From: Rhodoplanes sp.
GTDB lineage: Bacteria; Pseudomonadota; Alphaproteobacteria; Rhizobiales; Xanthobacteraceae
NCBI RefSeq assembly: GCF_013377085.1
Contig: NZ_JACAAX010000019.1
Span: 53,251-117,250 of the forward strand
Reading direction: 5' to 3'
DNA length: 64,000 nt
Numbering within the stretch: position 1 is the first letter of the stretch; each line of letters begins with the position of its first letter. The notes below the pieces were generated by a model. The model made no database searches and had not been told where the DNA came from. It saw only the letters and a list, made by a program, of their open reading frames with translations. The position numbers and the translations under genes were made by a program. Of this stretch, positions 52,385-60,500 are shown piece by piece.

Positions 52385-53628
52385 CGGCGTCGGACACGCT
52401 CTCGGGTCAGACGTCGGTCGAGACGCAATCCGGAAGCGCGGCCGCGGCCGCCGTCGCCATCGTGATCGCGGCGCTGACGTTCAATCAGGTGCTCGCCTTC
52501 GTCAACGCGTCGATCACGCCGGTCACGCCGCTCTCCGTCATGGCCGCCGAGGTGCTGATCCTGGCCGCGGCCGCCTCGCTGGTGTGGAACCGCAGCGAGA
52601 GTCTCTATCCGCTCTCTGTGGCGCTGGCCGCCTGGTTGGTGTTCGCGATGACGATGCGGTCCGGCTTCGATCCCAAGGTGCTGCGCGACGCCTTCATCCC
52701 GGTGCTGTTCTACTTCCTCGGCCAACGCTGCGGCACACCGGAAACTTGCGACCGGCTGGTCGCCATCTCGATCGCGATCGTCGGCGCCTTCGCGGTCATC
52801 GAGTGGGCTTTCCTCGACACGTATATCCGCTACGTCGACATCCTCGGCTATTATCTCGCCAAGGGGAGCACCGACGTGACGCTGGGTGGCGACGGACCCG
52901 GCCTGTTCACCAGCGGCATCCGGTTCGAGGGGCGTACGCTACTGCCGTTCCTGGGCGAGCACCGGGTCTCGTCGGTTTTCCTCGAGCCGGTGTCGCTCGG
53001 CAATTTCGGCGCCATAGCGTTCGCCTGGCTGCTCTTGCGATTTCGCGCCTATGGCTATGCATTCTACGGCTGGACAGCTCTCGTCCTGATTATCCTGGTC
53101 CTCGGCGATGCGCGGTTCGGAATCTATCTGTGCGCCACCGCGGCGGCGATCTATCTGGTGGCGCCGCTGGTGCGGCCCGGCCTCGTGTTCGTCGTGCCAT
53201 TCGTGCTGGTGGTGGTGCTGCTCGCCTATGCGGGCGCGCTGAGCGGGGGGGCATGGGACAACACGTTGCTCGGCCGTTTCCTGCTGTCGGGCCAACTGCT
53301 GTCGACCCTCGACGGCTGGCAGGCGCTGGGGCTCGCGCCGAGCGACGTCAACTTCGTGGACTCCGGCTACGCCACCGTGCTGTCGCAGTTCGGATTGTTC
53401 GGCGCCGCCGGCCTGTGGGCCGTCTATTTGTTCGGCAGCCCCGCCGAGACACCCGCGGCCTGGCGTTTCAAGCTGTTCGTCTGCTTCTACCTCATCCTGC
53501 TGCTGTCGATCAGCACGTCGTTCGCGACGATCAAGACCGCGGCGCTCCTCTGGTTCCTGGCCGGCGGTACCGCGGAGAATCCTCCCGTCGAGCCGGGAGA
53601 ACGGTGCGGCTCAGCCGGCGCACCTTGA
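52381..53628 (+). CDS. Wzy-like exopolysaccharide polymerase / O-antigen ligase-type membrane protein
   Basis: About 415 residues, GTG 52381, with roughly 10-11 membrane helices. The large loop, about residues 155-195 (GGDGPGLFTSGIRFEGRTLL then PFLGEHRVSSVFLEPVSLGN), has the arginine-rich extracytoplasmic feature of polymerases. Sequence conservation in this family is low, so the call rests on topology and position next to the Wzz-like and flippase genes. The last ~20 residues (ENPPVEPGERCGSAGAP) are hydrophilic and loosely structured. Confidence 0.75.
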   Translation: MTASDTLSGQTSVETQSGSAAAAAVAIVIAALTFNQVLAFVNASITPVTPLSVMAAEVLILAAAASLVWNRSESLYPLSVALAAWLVFAMTMRSGFDPKVLRDAFIPVLFYFLGQRCGTPETCDRLVAISIAIVGAFAVIEWAFLDTYIRYVDILGYYLAKGSTDVTLGGDGPGLFTSGIRFEGRTLLPFLGEHRVSSVFLEPVSLGNFGAIAFAWLLLRFRAYGYAFYGWTALVLIILVLGDARFGIYLCATAAAIYLVAPLVRPGLVFVVPFVLVVVLLAYAGALSGGAWDNTLLGRFLLSGQLLSTLDGWQALGLAPSDVNFVDSGYATVLSQFGLFGAAGLWAVYLFGSPAETPAAWRFKLFVCFYLILLLSISTSFATIKTAALLWFLAGGTAENPPVEPGERCGSAGAP

Positions 53629-54139
53629 GGAGAGCAGCGATCGCCGCGATACCACGCTTGCGTGCATATGCTCGGAATTGGCGATGCATCGGCGAAATCC
53701 CTGTCCTCCCTCGAGGCGGAAATCGTCAGGCGCGCCGACCGTCCGAAACGATTTGCGGTGCTCCCCGAGCGCTGGATCGTCGAAAGCACGACCGCCTGAC
53801 TCAATCGCTGCCGTAGGCTCGCCGGGGACTGGGATAACCTAAACCGTAAGCGGCTCGCTCTTCTGCGCCTCGCGCCGATCCGCCTCACGCTGCGAAAGCC
53901 CTGTAATCTCGCCCGACGTTTCCGGACAGACTCAAAAAGCTCGTTTGGAAAGCGTGCGCCGTGATCGGACGCTTCTGAGCGATGGTTGTCTTTCGACTTA
54001 TCAGAGCGCGATCTCACGACGCCTTGCTTGATTTACGATCGTGAAATCATGTCGTCGGCTTCGATTCGATTAACCAATCATCTAAAGCTCGGCCTCACGC
54101 CTCCCGGGTATGGTCGCACGCAAGGGATGGGAGGCGAAC
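53629..54139. other. Intergenic region downstream of the exopolysaccharide locus
   Basis: No gene over 511 bases. It contains an A/T-rich dyad, GATTTACGATCGTGAAATC at 54030-54048, with GATTT/AAATC arms around the palindrome ACGATCGT, which could be a regulatory site for the small gene that follows. Confidence 0.5.
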
Positions 54140-54403
54140 ATGCGGATCACCGCAGCAGTTCTCGTGTCAGTGGTCGGCCTTTTACAGCCGGCATTGGGTA
54201 TCGCCGGCGAACAGACGGCGAGTTTCGATTCTCGGTGGCCCGAGGTTCCGATGCGCGAGCCGACGAGCATGGAAGCAATTCGCCTCGTCGCGAGTGCCCT
54301 CAAAGAAGACCTCGAGCCGGCGATCAAAGCGGAGCTGGTGGCCAGGACGGAGAAGCCGTTGCGCTGCAGCGCGAAATTCTGCGGGCTCCTGACGCTGCGC
54401 TGA
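54140..54403 (+). CDS. Small secreted protein of unknown function
   Basis: 87 residues from ATG 54140 behind GGGAGGCGAAC. A signal peptide (MRITAAVLVSVVGLLQPALG, cleaved near GIAGEQ) is followed by a charged, helical region and a C-terminal LRCSAKFCGLLTLR with two cysteines seven... four residues apart. I recognise no family. A leader, a good ribosome site and two Cys argue for a real gene; there is nothing in context to give a role. Confidence 0.5.
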   Translation: MRITAAVLVSVVGLLQPALGIAGEQTASFDSRWPEVPMREPTSMEAIRLVASALKEDLEPAIKAELVARTEKPLRCSAKFCGLLTLR

Positions 54404-54879
54404 ATGCTCCGAGTGCTCGTCAAGACGTCGACCGAAACGGCCATGGGCGACCCGCCACTGACGATCTTTTCCCCATGGAGATCGAGTCCGGCCTGATCGA
54501 GGGACGGACCGATGACGCGAAGCAGGCTCACGGAACAGCAGATCATTGCGGTTCTGCACGAGCAGGAGGCGCGCGGCAAACCATGGGCCGTCACGCTGCA
54601 TTCGGCGGCCCCGAGCGCCACGCCCTCATCGGCAGATGCAGTCGATCCCGAGCAGACGGCCGGACCCTGCCGAGAATCCCCCCTCTCTCGCCCGTCGCCG
54701 AGATCCTGGAAAACGCTCCGGCGATCGGCACAGCCGTTTCGAGCACTATCGACGCTGCCCGGAGATGTCTGGTGGACTGGAAACAGCCGACCACACCGCC
54801 CGGCGTGGTCGATTCCCGCGTTTGACCCCAAGCCGACCCGCCGCCGGACTTGCCGACGCGGCTCGGCCGTCGCCTTCCT
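54404..54879. other. Interval holding an IS3 remnant
   Basis: No intact gene over 476 bases. Besides the transposase fragment at 54512-54586 it has frames rich in Arg/Pro/Ser without homology. The interval joins the exopolysaccharide and citrate-synthase regions, so it may be a former insertion point. Confidence 0.55.
54512..54586 (+). pseudogene. Remnant of an IS3-family transposase OrfA
   Basis: From ATG 54512 the first residues MTRSRLTEQQIIAVLHEQEA match the N-terminus of IS3-group OrfA proteins (KKSRFTEEQIIAVLKEQEA). After about 23 codons the similarity ends and no helix-turn-helix or OrfB follows. The insertion sequence has been destroyed. Confidence 0.65.
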
Positions 54880-56073
54880 CTAACCTCTCGATCGAGCCGC
54901 CGACCCAGGAGGCGGTGGACTTTCGGGGCGCATCAATGGCGGGCCCGTATAGCGCGCGCGCGGACGTATCATGGTTCCGATGGCGGACTGCTCGATGCTG
55001 TGCGCGAGCCACCCGACGCTCCGACCCACCGCGAACAGCGCGAAGGGCGCATCTTCGGGCAGATTGAAGCGTTCCGCCAAGGCCGCGAGGGCGACGTCGA
55101 TCGTCGGGGCCTGACCCGTCGTGGCGCCGACGGCCGCGATCGTGGTCTTGAGGTGGGCCGGCACGTCGAACGCGGCGAGAAGCGCGGCCGCACGCGGATC
55201 GCCTTCGGGGTAAAGCGGATGCCCAAACCCCGGAACGGCCCATCCCGACGCGAGGTGGCGCTGGATCGCCTCGTCCGCATTCGTGCGCGCGACCTCGCCG
55301 AACAGGCTCTGCACCCGCACCGAGGCGCCGCCATGCAGCGGGCCCGACAGGGCCGCCAGTCCCGCGAGCACGCATGCGCCGAGGGATGCCCCGGTCGATG
55401 CGGTCACGCGCGCCGCGAAGGCCGACGTCGTGAGCTCCTGATCCGCCAGCAAGACCAGGGCGCGCCGGATGAGGTCGACGGACGCCTCGTCCGCCTTCCA
55501 TCCTTTGGCCAGCCGAATATGAACGGGCGAAGTGCCGGGCACGGCCCCGACAGCCGAGGCCAGACAGCCTACCAAAGCGGCCGCCTCCTCACACAGGACG
55601 CTCGCCGCTCGTCCGAATGTCGGGCTGCTGGTCGCGGCGGCGCCCGCAAGCGTCGCGTACGCTCGTGCCCGCATGGAGTCTGCGGCCACCGCGCGCTGCC
55701 GTTCCGACGTGAATCTCGGGACCGCAGGCGCATCCCAGAGCACCGCCGCGACATCTTCCAGACTCGCCGTGCTGGAGAGATCGACGACGTCTCGGCCGCG
55801 ATAATAAAGCCGCCCGGACTCGATCGTCGAGATGGTCGTGGTGATGATCGGCTCGCCCCACGCGATCGTGCTCGCGGCGATGACGTCCGGACGTTTCCCG
55901 CGCCGCCGGCGCCGGACGAGCGTCATGATGTCCTCACCGCGGTAGAGGCTGCACTTGGGATCTCGAGGGTCGCGACACACCCCGATCTGGCCGCGGCTCG
56001 CATAGGCGTAAAGAGTCTGTGGGCGGACGCCCAACTCCCGCAGCGCCTCCGCCCGGGTCAACCACTTTCTCAT
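54880..56073 (-). CDS. Helix-turn-helix / citrate synthase fusion protein
   Basis: 397 residues. Residues 1-55 look like a MerR-type DNA-binding domain (MRKWLTRAEALRELGVRPQT then LYAYASRGQIG and YRGEDI). Residues about 65-380 are a citrate synthase fold, kept with GPLHGGA (His 247), PGFGHPLYPEGDPRA (His 285), QAPTIDVALAAL (Asp 326) and RSVGWLAHSIEQ with RPRARYTGP (C-terminal Arg). The early active-site motif, normally DHE, reads ADQELTTS, so the substrate-binding His is a Gln at about 212. It may be a metabolite-sensing regulator rather than an enzyme. The palindromes at 56075-56098 abut its start. Confidence 0.85.
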   Translation of the reverse strand: MRKWLTRAEALRELGVRPQTLYAYASRGQIGVCRDPRDPKCSLYRGEDIMTLVRRRRRGKRPDVIAASTIAWGEPIITTTISTIESGRLYYRGRDVVDLSSTASLEDVAAVLWDAPAVPRFTSERQRAVAADSMRARAYATLAGAAATSSPTFGRAASVLCEEAAALVGCLASAVGAVPGTSPVHIRLAKGWKADEASVDLIRRALVLLADQELTTSAFAARVTASTGASLGACVLAGLAALSGPLHGGASVRVQSLFGEVARTNADEAIQRHLASGWAVPGFGHPLYPEGDPRAAALLAAFDVPAHLKTTIAAVGATTGQAPTIDVALAALAERFNLPEDAPFALFAVGRSVGWLAHSIEQSAIGTMIRPRARYTGPPLMRPESPPPPGSAARSRG

Positions 56074-56074
56074 G

Positions 56075-56098
56075 TTGATTCACACAATCAACGTTGAT
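56075..56098. promoter_or_regulatory. Overlapping palindromes at the start codon of the citrate-synthase fusion gene
   Basis: TTGATT-CACAC-AATCAA (56075-56091) and ATCAAC-GTTGAT (56087-56098) share a half-site, giving three copies of a TTGAT half-site. They lie 1-25 bases upstream of the ATG and leave no room for a normal ribosome site; the protein's own helix-turn-helix domain is the obvious candidate to bind. Autorepression or a leaderless transcript is implied. Confidence 0.65.
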
Positions 56099-56122
56099 CT
56101 CATTAATTCATAGGACGATGCT

Positions 56123-56165
56123 CCCGCCCGAGCAAACGCTTTCTTCGGAAGAAGCCTCGGGCGGG
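56123..56165. repeat. Strong interrupted hairpin (CCCGCCCGAG / CTCGGGCGGG)
   Basis: Perfect ten-base GC arms (56123-56132, 56156-56165) enclose an inner TTCTTC-G-GAAGAA stem. It lies between the citrate-synthase fusion gene and the 2-hydroxyacid dehydrogenase. There is no T-tract, so it is not a usual terminator; it could be a cis-regulatory leader structure. Confidence 0.6.
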
Positions 56166-56398
56166 GCCGCACAGCAAACCCCGGTCGTTCTGCTGGTCCT
56201 GCATCCGCTGCCGAAGGTGGCCGCCCTCATCGTTGTTCTCGTCGAAATCCAACCGGTCGCACGCGGGTCCGCACCGTCAGATCGAGCCGAACGCCGACAC
56301 CCATCGAACCGAGAGAGCTCGCCGCGATCGTGCGAGCTCGACACCGGCCCTTCCTCCGCGGGTCGGCGGCAACTCCAGCAAGGAAGCGCCCGAGAGAC

Positions 56399-57364
56399 AT
56401 GAACCGCGCAGAAACGACCGCATCGCTCCTGGTTGCCCGACGCGTCCCCGACGCGGTTGCCGAACGCGCCCGCCGCGAGTTCGATGCCGTGGTGACCGAC
56501 CATGACATGGACGCGGCAGCCGTCGTCGCCGCGAGCCGTACGCATCGCAGTCTGGCGATCCTCACGGGGAAGAAGGCTGCCCTGACGGCAGCCGACATCG
56601 CGGCCCTGCCCGACAGCGTTCGCATCATCGCCAATCCGAGCGCCGGCTTCGATCACATGGACGTCGAGGCCGCCCGGGCTCGCGGCATCGTCGTCACCAA
56701 CGCTCCCGACTCGCTGACCGAATGCACGGCCGACTTTGCCTTTATGCTGATCCTGGCCGCATGCCGGCGCGCCTCCGAATACGAGCGGATCATGCGCGCG
56801 GGCTGGCGAAAGTCGTTCGGCATGCCGGACATGCTGGGCAAGCGGGTGAATGGGCAAACGCTCGGCATCGTCGGCTTCGGCCGGATCGGCCGTGCGGTCG
56901 CCCGGCGCGCCCGGGCCTTCGACATGCGGGTGATCTACAACGATCTGTCGAGAGCGCCCGCGACGCTCGAACAAGGCGCCGAGTTCGTGCCGAACCTCGA
57001 GGACATGCTGCCGCGTTGCGATATCCTGTCGCTGCACGTGCCCGGCGGCTCCCGAACCCTGATGACGCGCGAGGCGTTCGGCCTGATGCCGCGCGGCGCC
57101 GTGTTCGTCAACGCCGCGCGTGGCTCGCTGGTCGACGAGGATGCGTTGATCGACGCGCTCCGGTCCGGGCGACTGTGGGCGGCCGGCCTCGACGTCTTCC
57201 GCAACGAGCCGGATTTCGACCTGCGTTTCGGGGAGCTTCCGAACGTCTTCCTCACTCCGCATGTCGCCAGTGCCACGGTCGACGCCCGCAATGCGATGGG
57301 GTTCGCGGCTCTCGACAACATCTCCGCCGTGCTCGCCGGACGCCCACCGATCAATCCGGTTTGA
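56399..57364 (+). CDS. D-isomer-specific 2-hydroxyacid dehydrogenase (first copy)
   Basis: 321 residues from ATG 56399. The Rossmann motif is LGIVGFGRIGRAVARRARAF (about 153-172). Catalytic Arg in NAARGSLVDEDAL (about 238-250), Glu in RNEPDFDL (about 267-274) and His in LTPHVASATVD (about 284-294) are all present. It reduces a 2-keto acid such as glyoxylate or hydroxypyruvate, or oxidises the matching hydroxy acid. First gene of the second Tct operon. Confidence 0.9.
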   Translation: MNRAETTASLLVARRVPDAVAERARREFDAVVTDHDMDAAAVVAASRTHRSLAILTGKKAALTAADIAALPDSVRIIANPSAGFDHMDVEAARARGIVVTNAPDSLTECTADFAFMLILAACRRASEYERIMRAGWRKSFGMPDMLGKRVNGQTLGIVGFGRIGRAVARRARAFDMRVIYNDLSRAPATLEQGAEFVPNLEDMLPRCDILSLHVPGGSRTLMTREAFGLMPRGAVFVNAARGSLVDEDALIDALRSGRLWAAGLDVFRNEPDFDLRFGELPNVFLTPHVASATVDARNAMGFAALDNISAVLAGRPPINPV

Positions 57365-57417
57365 CCGGCCGACGTCCGACTGCACGATCAACAGGACCAC
57401 GACTCCGGGACGAGCGG

Positions 57418-57915
57418 ATGGCCGACATGCCGATCAAAATCTCCAGCCCGAAGGACTTCTGGGCCGGCCTGATCTACCTCGCGATCGGTGCGGCCGCGAT
57501 CTGGATCGGCTCCCACTACAGGTTCGGGGTCGCCGGGCGTATGGGTCCGGGCTACTTCCCCTTCGTCCTGGCGGGCGGCCTGGTTGCCGTCGGTGTGGTT
57601 TCGTTCGTGCGATCCTTCGTCATCCCCGGCAGCCGGATAGGAACGATCGCCTGGAAGCCGATGCTCATCGTTCTCTCGGCGAACCTTCTCTTCGGCTTCC
57701 TGCTGCCCCGGGCGGGCCTCGTCGTCGCGCTCGTGGCCCTCACTTTGGTGAGCGCCGCCGCGAGCCGCGAGTTTCGCTTCGAGTGGCGCGCGAGCCTCGG
57801 CCTTGGCGTTCTCGTGCTCTTCTGCGCGCTGGTTTTCGTGAAGGGCCTCGGCGTGCCGATGCCGATCGTCGGGTCCTGGCTCGAGCCCTACGTACCCGCC
57901 TCCTGGCTGTTCTGA
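57418..57915 (+). CDS. tctB: Tripartite tricarboxylate transporter small membrane subunit (second copy)
   Basis: 165 residues with four membrane helices. KDFWAGLIYLAIGAAAIWIG (about 12-31) then GRMGPGYFPFVLAGGLVAVG (about 40-59) is the TctB start, closer to the family pattern than the first copy. The start ATG 57418 follows CGGGACGAGCGG. TctA follows after 9 bases. Confidence 0.9.
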   Translation: MADMPIKISSPKDFWAGLIYLAIGAAAIWIGSHYRFGVAGRMGPGYFPFVLAGGLVAVGVVSFVRSFVIPGSRIGTIAWKPMLIVLSANLLFGFLLPRAGLVVALVALTLVSAAASREFRFEWRASLGLGVLVLFCALVFVKGLGVPMPIVGSWLEPYVPASWLF

Positions 57916-57924
57916 GGTCGCACC

Positions 57925-59427
57925 ATGGACATTCTGTCGAACCTCTGGCTGGGGCTCTCGGTGGCCGCCACGCCGTTGAATCTCTGGTGGTGCCTGGTCG
58001 GCTGCTTCCTCGGGACGGCGATCGGGGTGCTGCCAGGGCTGGGCCCGGCCGCCACCATCGCCATGCTGCTGCCCGCCACCTTCGGGCTGCCGCCGGTCTC
58101 GTCGCTGATCATGCTGGCCGGCATCTTCTATGGCGCACAATACGGCGGCTCCACCACGGCAATTCTGGTCAACCTGCCGGGCGAGACGTCGTCCGTGGTC
58201 ACGGCCCTCGAAGGCCACCGGATGGCGCGGCGGGGCAAGGCCGGCCGCGCCCTGGCGGTTGCCGCCATCGCCTCGTTCTTCGCCGGCACGGTCTGCACCT
58301 TCCTGATCGCGCTGTTCGCGCCTCCGCTCGCCGAGGTCGCCATCAAGTTCGGGCCGGCCGAGTACTTCTCCCTGATGGTGCTCGGCCTGGTGGCGTCGAT
58401 CGTGCTCGCTCACGGCTCGATCCTGCACGCCTTCGGCATGGTGTTCCTGGGCCTTCTGCTCGGCCTCGTCGGCACCGACGTCAACTCCGGCACCCAGCGG
58501 TTCAGCTTCGGAATCTCCGAGCTCGCCGACGGGATCAACTTCGTGATCGTGGCGATGGGGATGTTCGGGATCGGCGAGATCATCGCCAATCTCGAGTCCG
58601 GCGATACCCGGGACGTCATGGTGAAGAAGGTCACGGGACTGTGGCCGACCCGGGAGGATTTCCGGCGGATGATCGCGCCGACGCTGCGCGGCACCGCACT
58701 CGGCTCGATTCTCGGCATTCTGCCGGGCGGCGGCGCCGCGCTGGCCTCGTTCGGCGCCTACGCGCTCGAGAAGAAGATATCGAAATACAGGCACGAGTTC
58801 GGGACGGGCGCCGTCGAAGGCGTGGCGGCACCGGAAAGCGCCAACAATGCCGGCGCCCAGATGTCTTTCATTCCGATGCTCACTCTCGGCATTCCGGCGA
58901 ACCCGGTGATGGCCCTGATGATCGGTGCCATGGTGATCCAGGGCATCCAGCCGGGCCCGTCGGTGCTCACCGATCAGCCGGCACTGTTCTGGGGCGTCAT
59001 CGCATCGATGTGGATCGGCAACCTGATGCTCGTCGTGCTGAACCTCCCGCTGATCGGCATCTGGGTGAAGATGATTTCGGTGCCGTATCACCTGCTCTAT
59101 CCGATGATCCTCGTCTTCTGCGCGATCGGCGTCTACTCGCTGTCCAACGCGGCGTTCGACGTCTATCTGATGGTCCTTTTCGGAGGGCTCGGCTACGTGT
59201 TCAAGAAGCTCGACTGCGAGCCGGCTCCCATGCTGCTCGGCTTCATTCTCGGCCCCATGATGGAGGAGTTCCTTCGCCGGGCTCTGCTCCTGTCCAAGGG
59301 CGATCCGGGCGTGCTGGTCACGCAACCGATCAGCGCGGTTCTTCTCGTTCTCGCGTTCTGCCTGCTGCTTCTCGTGCTCGTGCCGTCGTTCGGCCGCACC
59401 CGCGAACAGGCTTTCGAGGAAGGCTGA
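57925..59427 (+). CDS. tctA: Tripartite tricarboxylate transporter large membrane subunit (second copy)
   Basis: 500 residues, ~11-12 membrane helices, with GTAIGVLPGLGPAATIAMLL (about 30-49), GGSTTAILVNLPGE and GILPGGGAALASFGAYALE. It is a clear paralogue of the first tctA, but keeps GGG in the second glycine loop where the first has GSS. Confidence 0.94.
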   Translation: MDILSNLWLGLSVAATPLNLWWCLVGCFLGTAIGVLPGLGPAATIAMLLPATFGLPPVSSLIMLAGIFYGAQYGGSTTAILVNLPGETSSVVTALEGHRMARRGKAGRALAVAAIASFFAGTVCTFLIALFAPPLAEVAIKFGPAEYFSLMVLGLVASIVLAHGSILHAFGMVFLGLLLGLVGTDVNSGTQRFSFGISELADGINFVIVAMGMFGIGEIIANLESGDTRDVMVKKVTGLWPTREDFRRMIAPTLRGTALGSILGILPGGGAALASFGAYALEKKISKYRHEFGTGAVEGVAAPESANNAGAQMSFIPMLTLGIPANPVMALMIGAMVIQGIQPGPSVLTDQPALFWGVIASMWIGNLMLVVLNLPLIGIWVKMISVPYHLLYPMILVFCAIGVYSLSNAAFDVYLMVLFGGLGYVFKKLDCEPAPMLLGFILGPMMEEFLRRALLLSKGDPGVLVTQPISAVLLVLAFCLLLLVLVPSFGRTREQAFEEG

Positions 59428-59449
59428 TCTCTTCTCAAGGAGACGACGC

Positions 59450-60424
59450 ATGAAACTCAAGATGCTCCTGAGCACTGCGCTCCTGGCATGTGCTCTTTCG
59501 CTGGCGGGCACACCGGCGCCGGCCCAGACCTACCCGTCGAAGCCGATCAAGATCATCGTCCCGGTGACGCCGGGCGGCGCCATCGACATCATCGCACGGC
59601 TGGTCGGCGAGAAGATGCGGATCTCGCTCGGCGTTCCGGTCGTCATCGAGAACAAGCCCGGCGCGAGCAACAATCTCGGTGCCGACATCGCGGCGAAGAG
59701 CGCCCCCGACGGCTACACGATCCTGATCGTCGCCTCGAGCCACGCGACCAGCAAGTTCGTCTACAAGGACCTGTCCTACGACCCGGTGAAGGACTTCGAG
59801 CCGATCGTCTACACCCACGTGGTGCCCCTGTTGCTCGCGGTCAATCCCGGCGTGCCGGCCAAGACGGTCCCGGAGCTGATCGCCTGGATCAAGGCCAATC
59901 CGGGCCAGGCGAGCTACGGCTCGAGCGGCCCGGGCGGCTCGCTGCACATGGCGGCGGAGCTGTTCATGAGCATGAGCGGCACCAAGATGCTGCACGTTCC
60001 CTACAAGGGCTCCGCGGCCGCTCACCCGGACCTCATCGGTGGCCGGACCAAGATGATCTTCGACACCGTCTCGGCCATCCAAGGACACGTCAAGTCGGGC
60101 GCGGTGCGCGGCCTCGCCGTGACGACCCTGACGCGATCGAGTGTCTTCCCCGGGCTGCCGACGATTTCGGAGGCAGCGCTGCCCGGCTACGACGCGAGCA
60201 CCTGGGGTGGCATGCTGGCGCCGGCCGGAACGCCGAAGGAAATCGTCGCCAAGCTGAACACCGTCATCAACGCGGCCCTCAAGGACGAGGACGTGAGGGC
60301 CAAGCTGATCGCCTCCGGCATCGAGGTCCAGGGGGGCACGCCCGAGCAGTTCGATTCCTTCATCAAGAGCGAGATCGAGAAGTGGGGCAAGGTGATGAAG
60401 GACGCCGGCATCGAGCCCGAGTGA
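59450..60424 (+). CDS. tctC: Tripartite tricarboxylate receptor (TctC/Bug), second operon
   Basis: 324 residues with a signal peptide (MKLKMLLSTALLACALSLAG, cleaved near APAQ-TYP). It has TYPSKPIKIIVPVTPGGAID, VIENKPGASNNLG, SAPDGYTILI and HVPYKGSAA, the ligand-binding loops. ATG 59450 follows AAGGAGACGACGC. It delivers the substrate to the TctAB pair just upstream. Confidence 0.94.
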   Translation: MKLKMLLSTALLACALSLAGTPAPAQTYPSKPIKIIVPVTPGGAIDIIARLVGEKMRISLGVPVVIENKPGASNNLGADIAAKSAPDGYTILIVASSHATSKFVYKDLSYDPVKDFEPIVYTHVVPLLLAVNPGVPAKTVPELIAWIKANPGQASYGSSGPGGSLHMAAELFMSMSGTKMLHVPYKGSAAAHPDLIGGRTKMIFDTVSAIQGHVKSGAVRGLAVTTLTRSSVFPGLPTISEAALPGYDASTWGGMLAPAGTPKEIVAKLNTVINAALKDEDVRAKLIASGIEVQGGTPEQFDSFIKSEIEKWGKVMKDAGIEPE

Positions 60425-60500
60425 CCGCGACCGCCGACGGCCACACCATCCTCGACCATCCTGCTCGGCGCGGTCCGCCGAGCCGCTGAGGCGGAACGAC

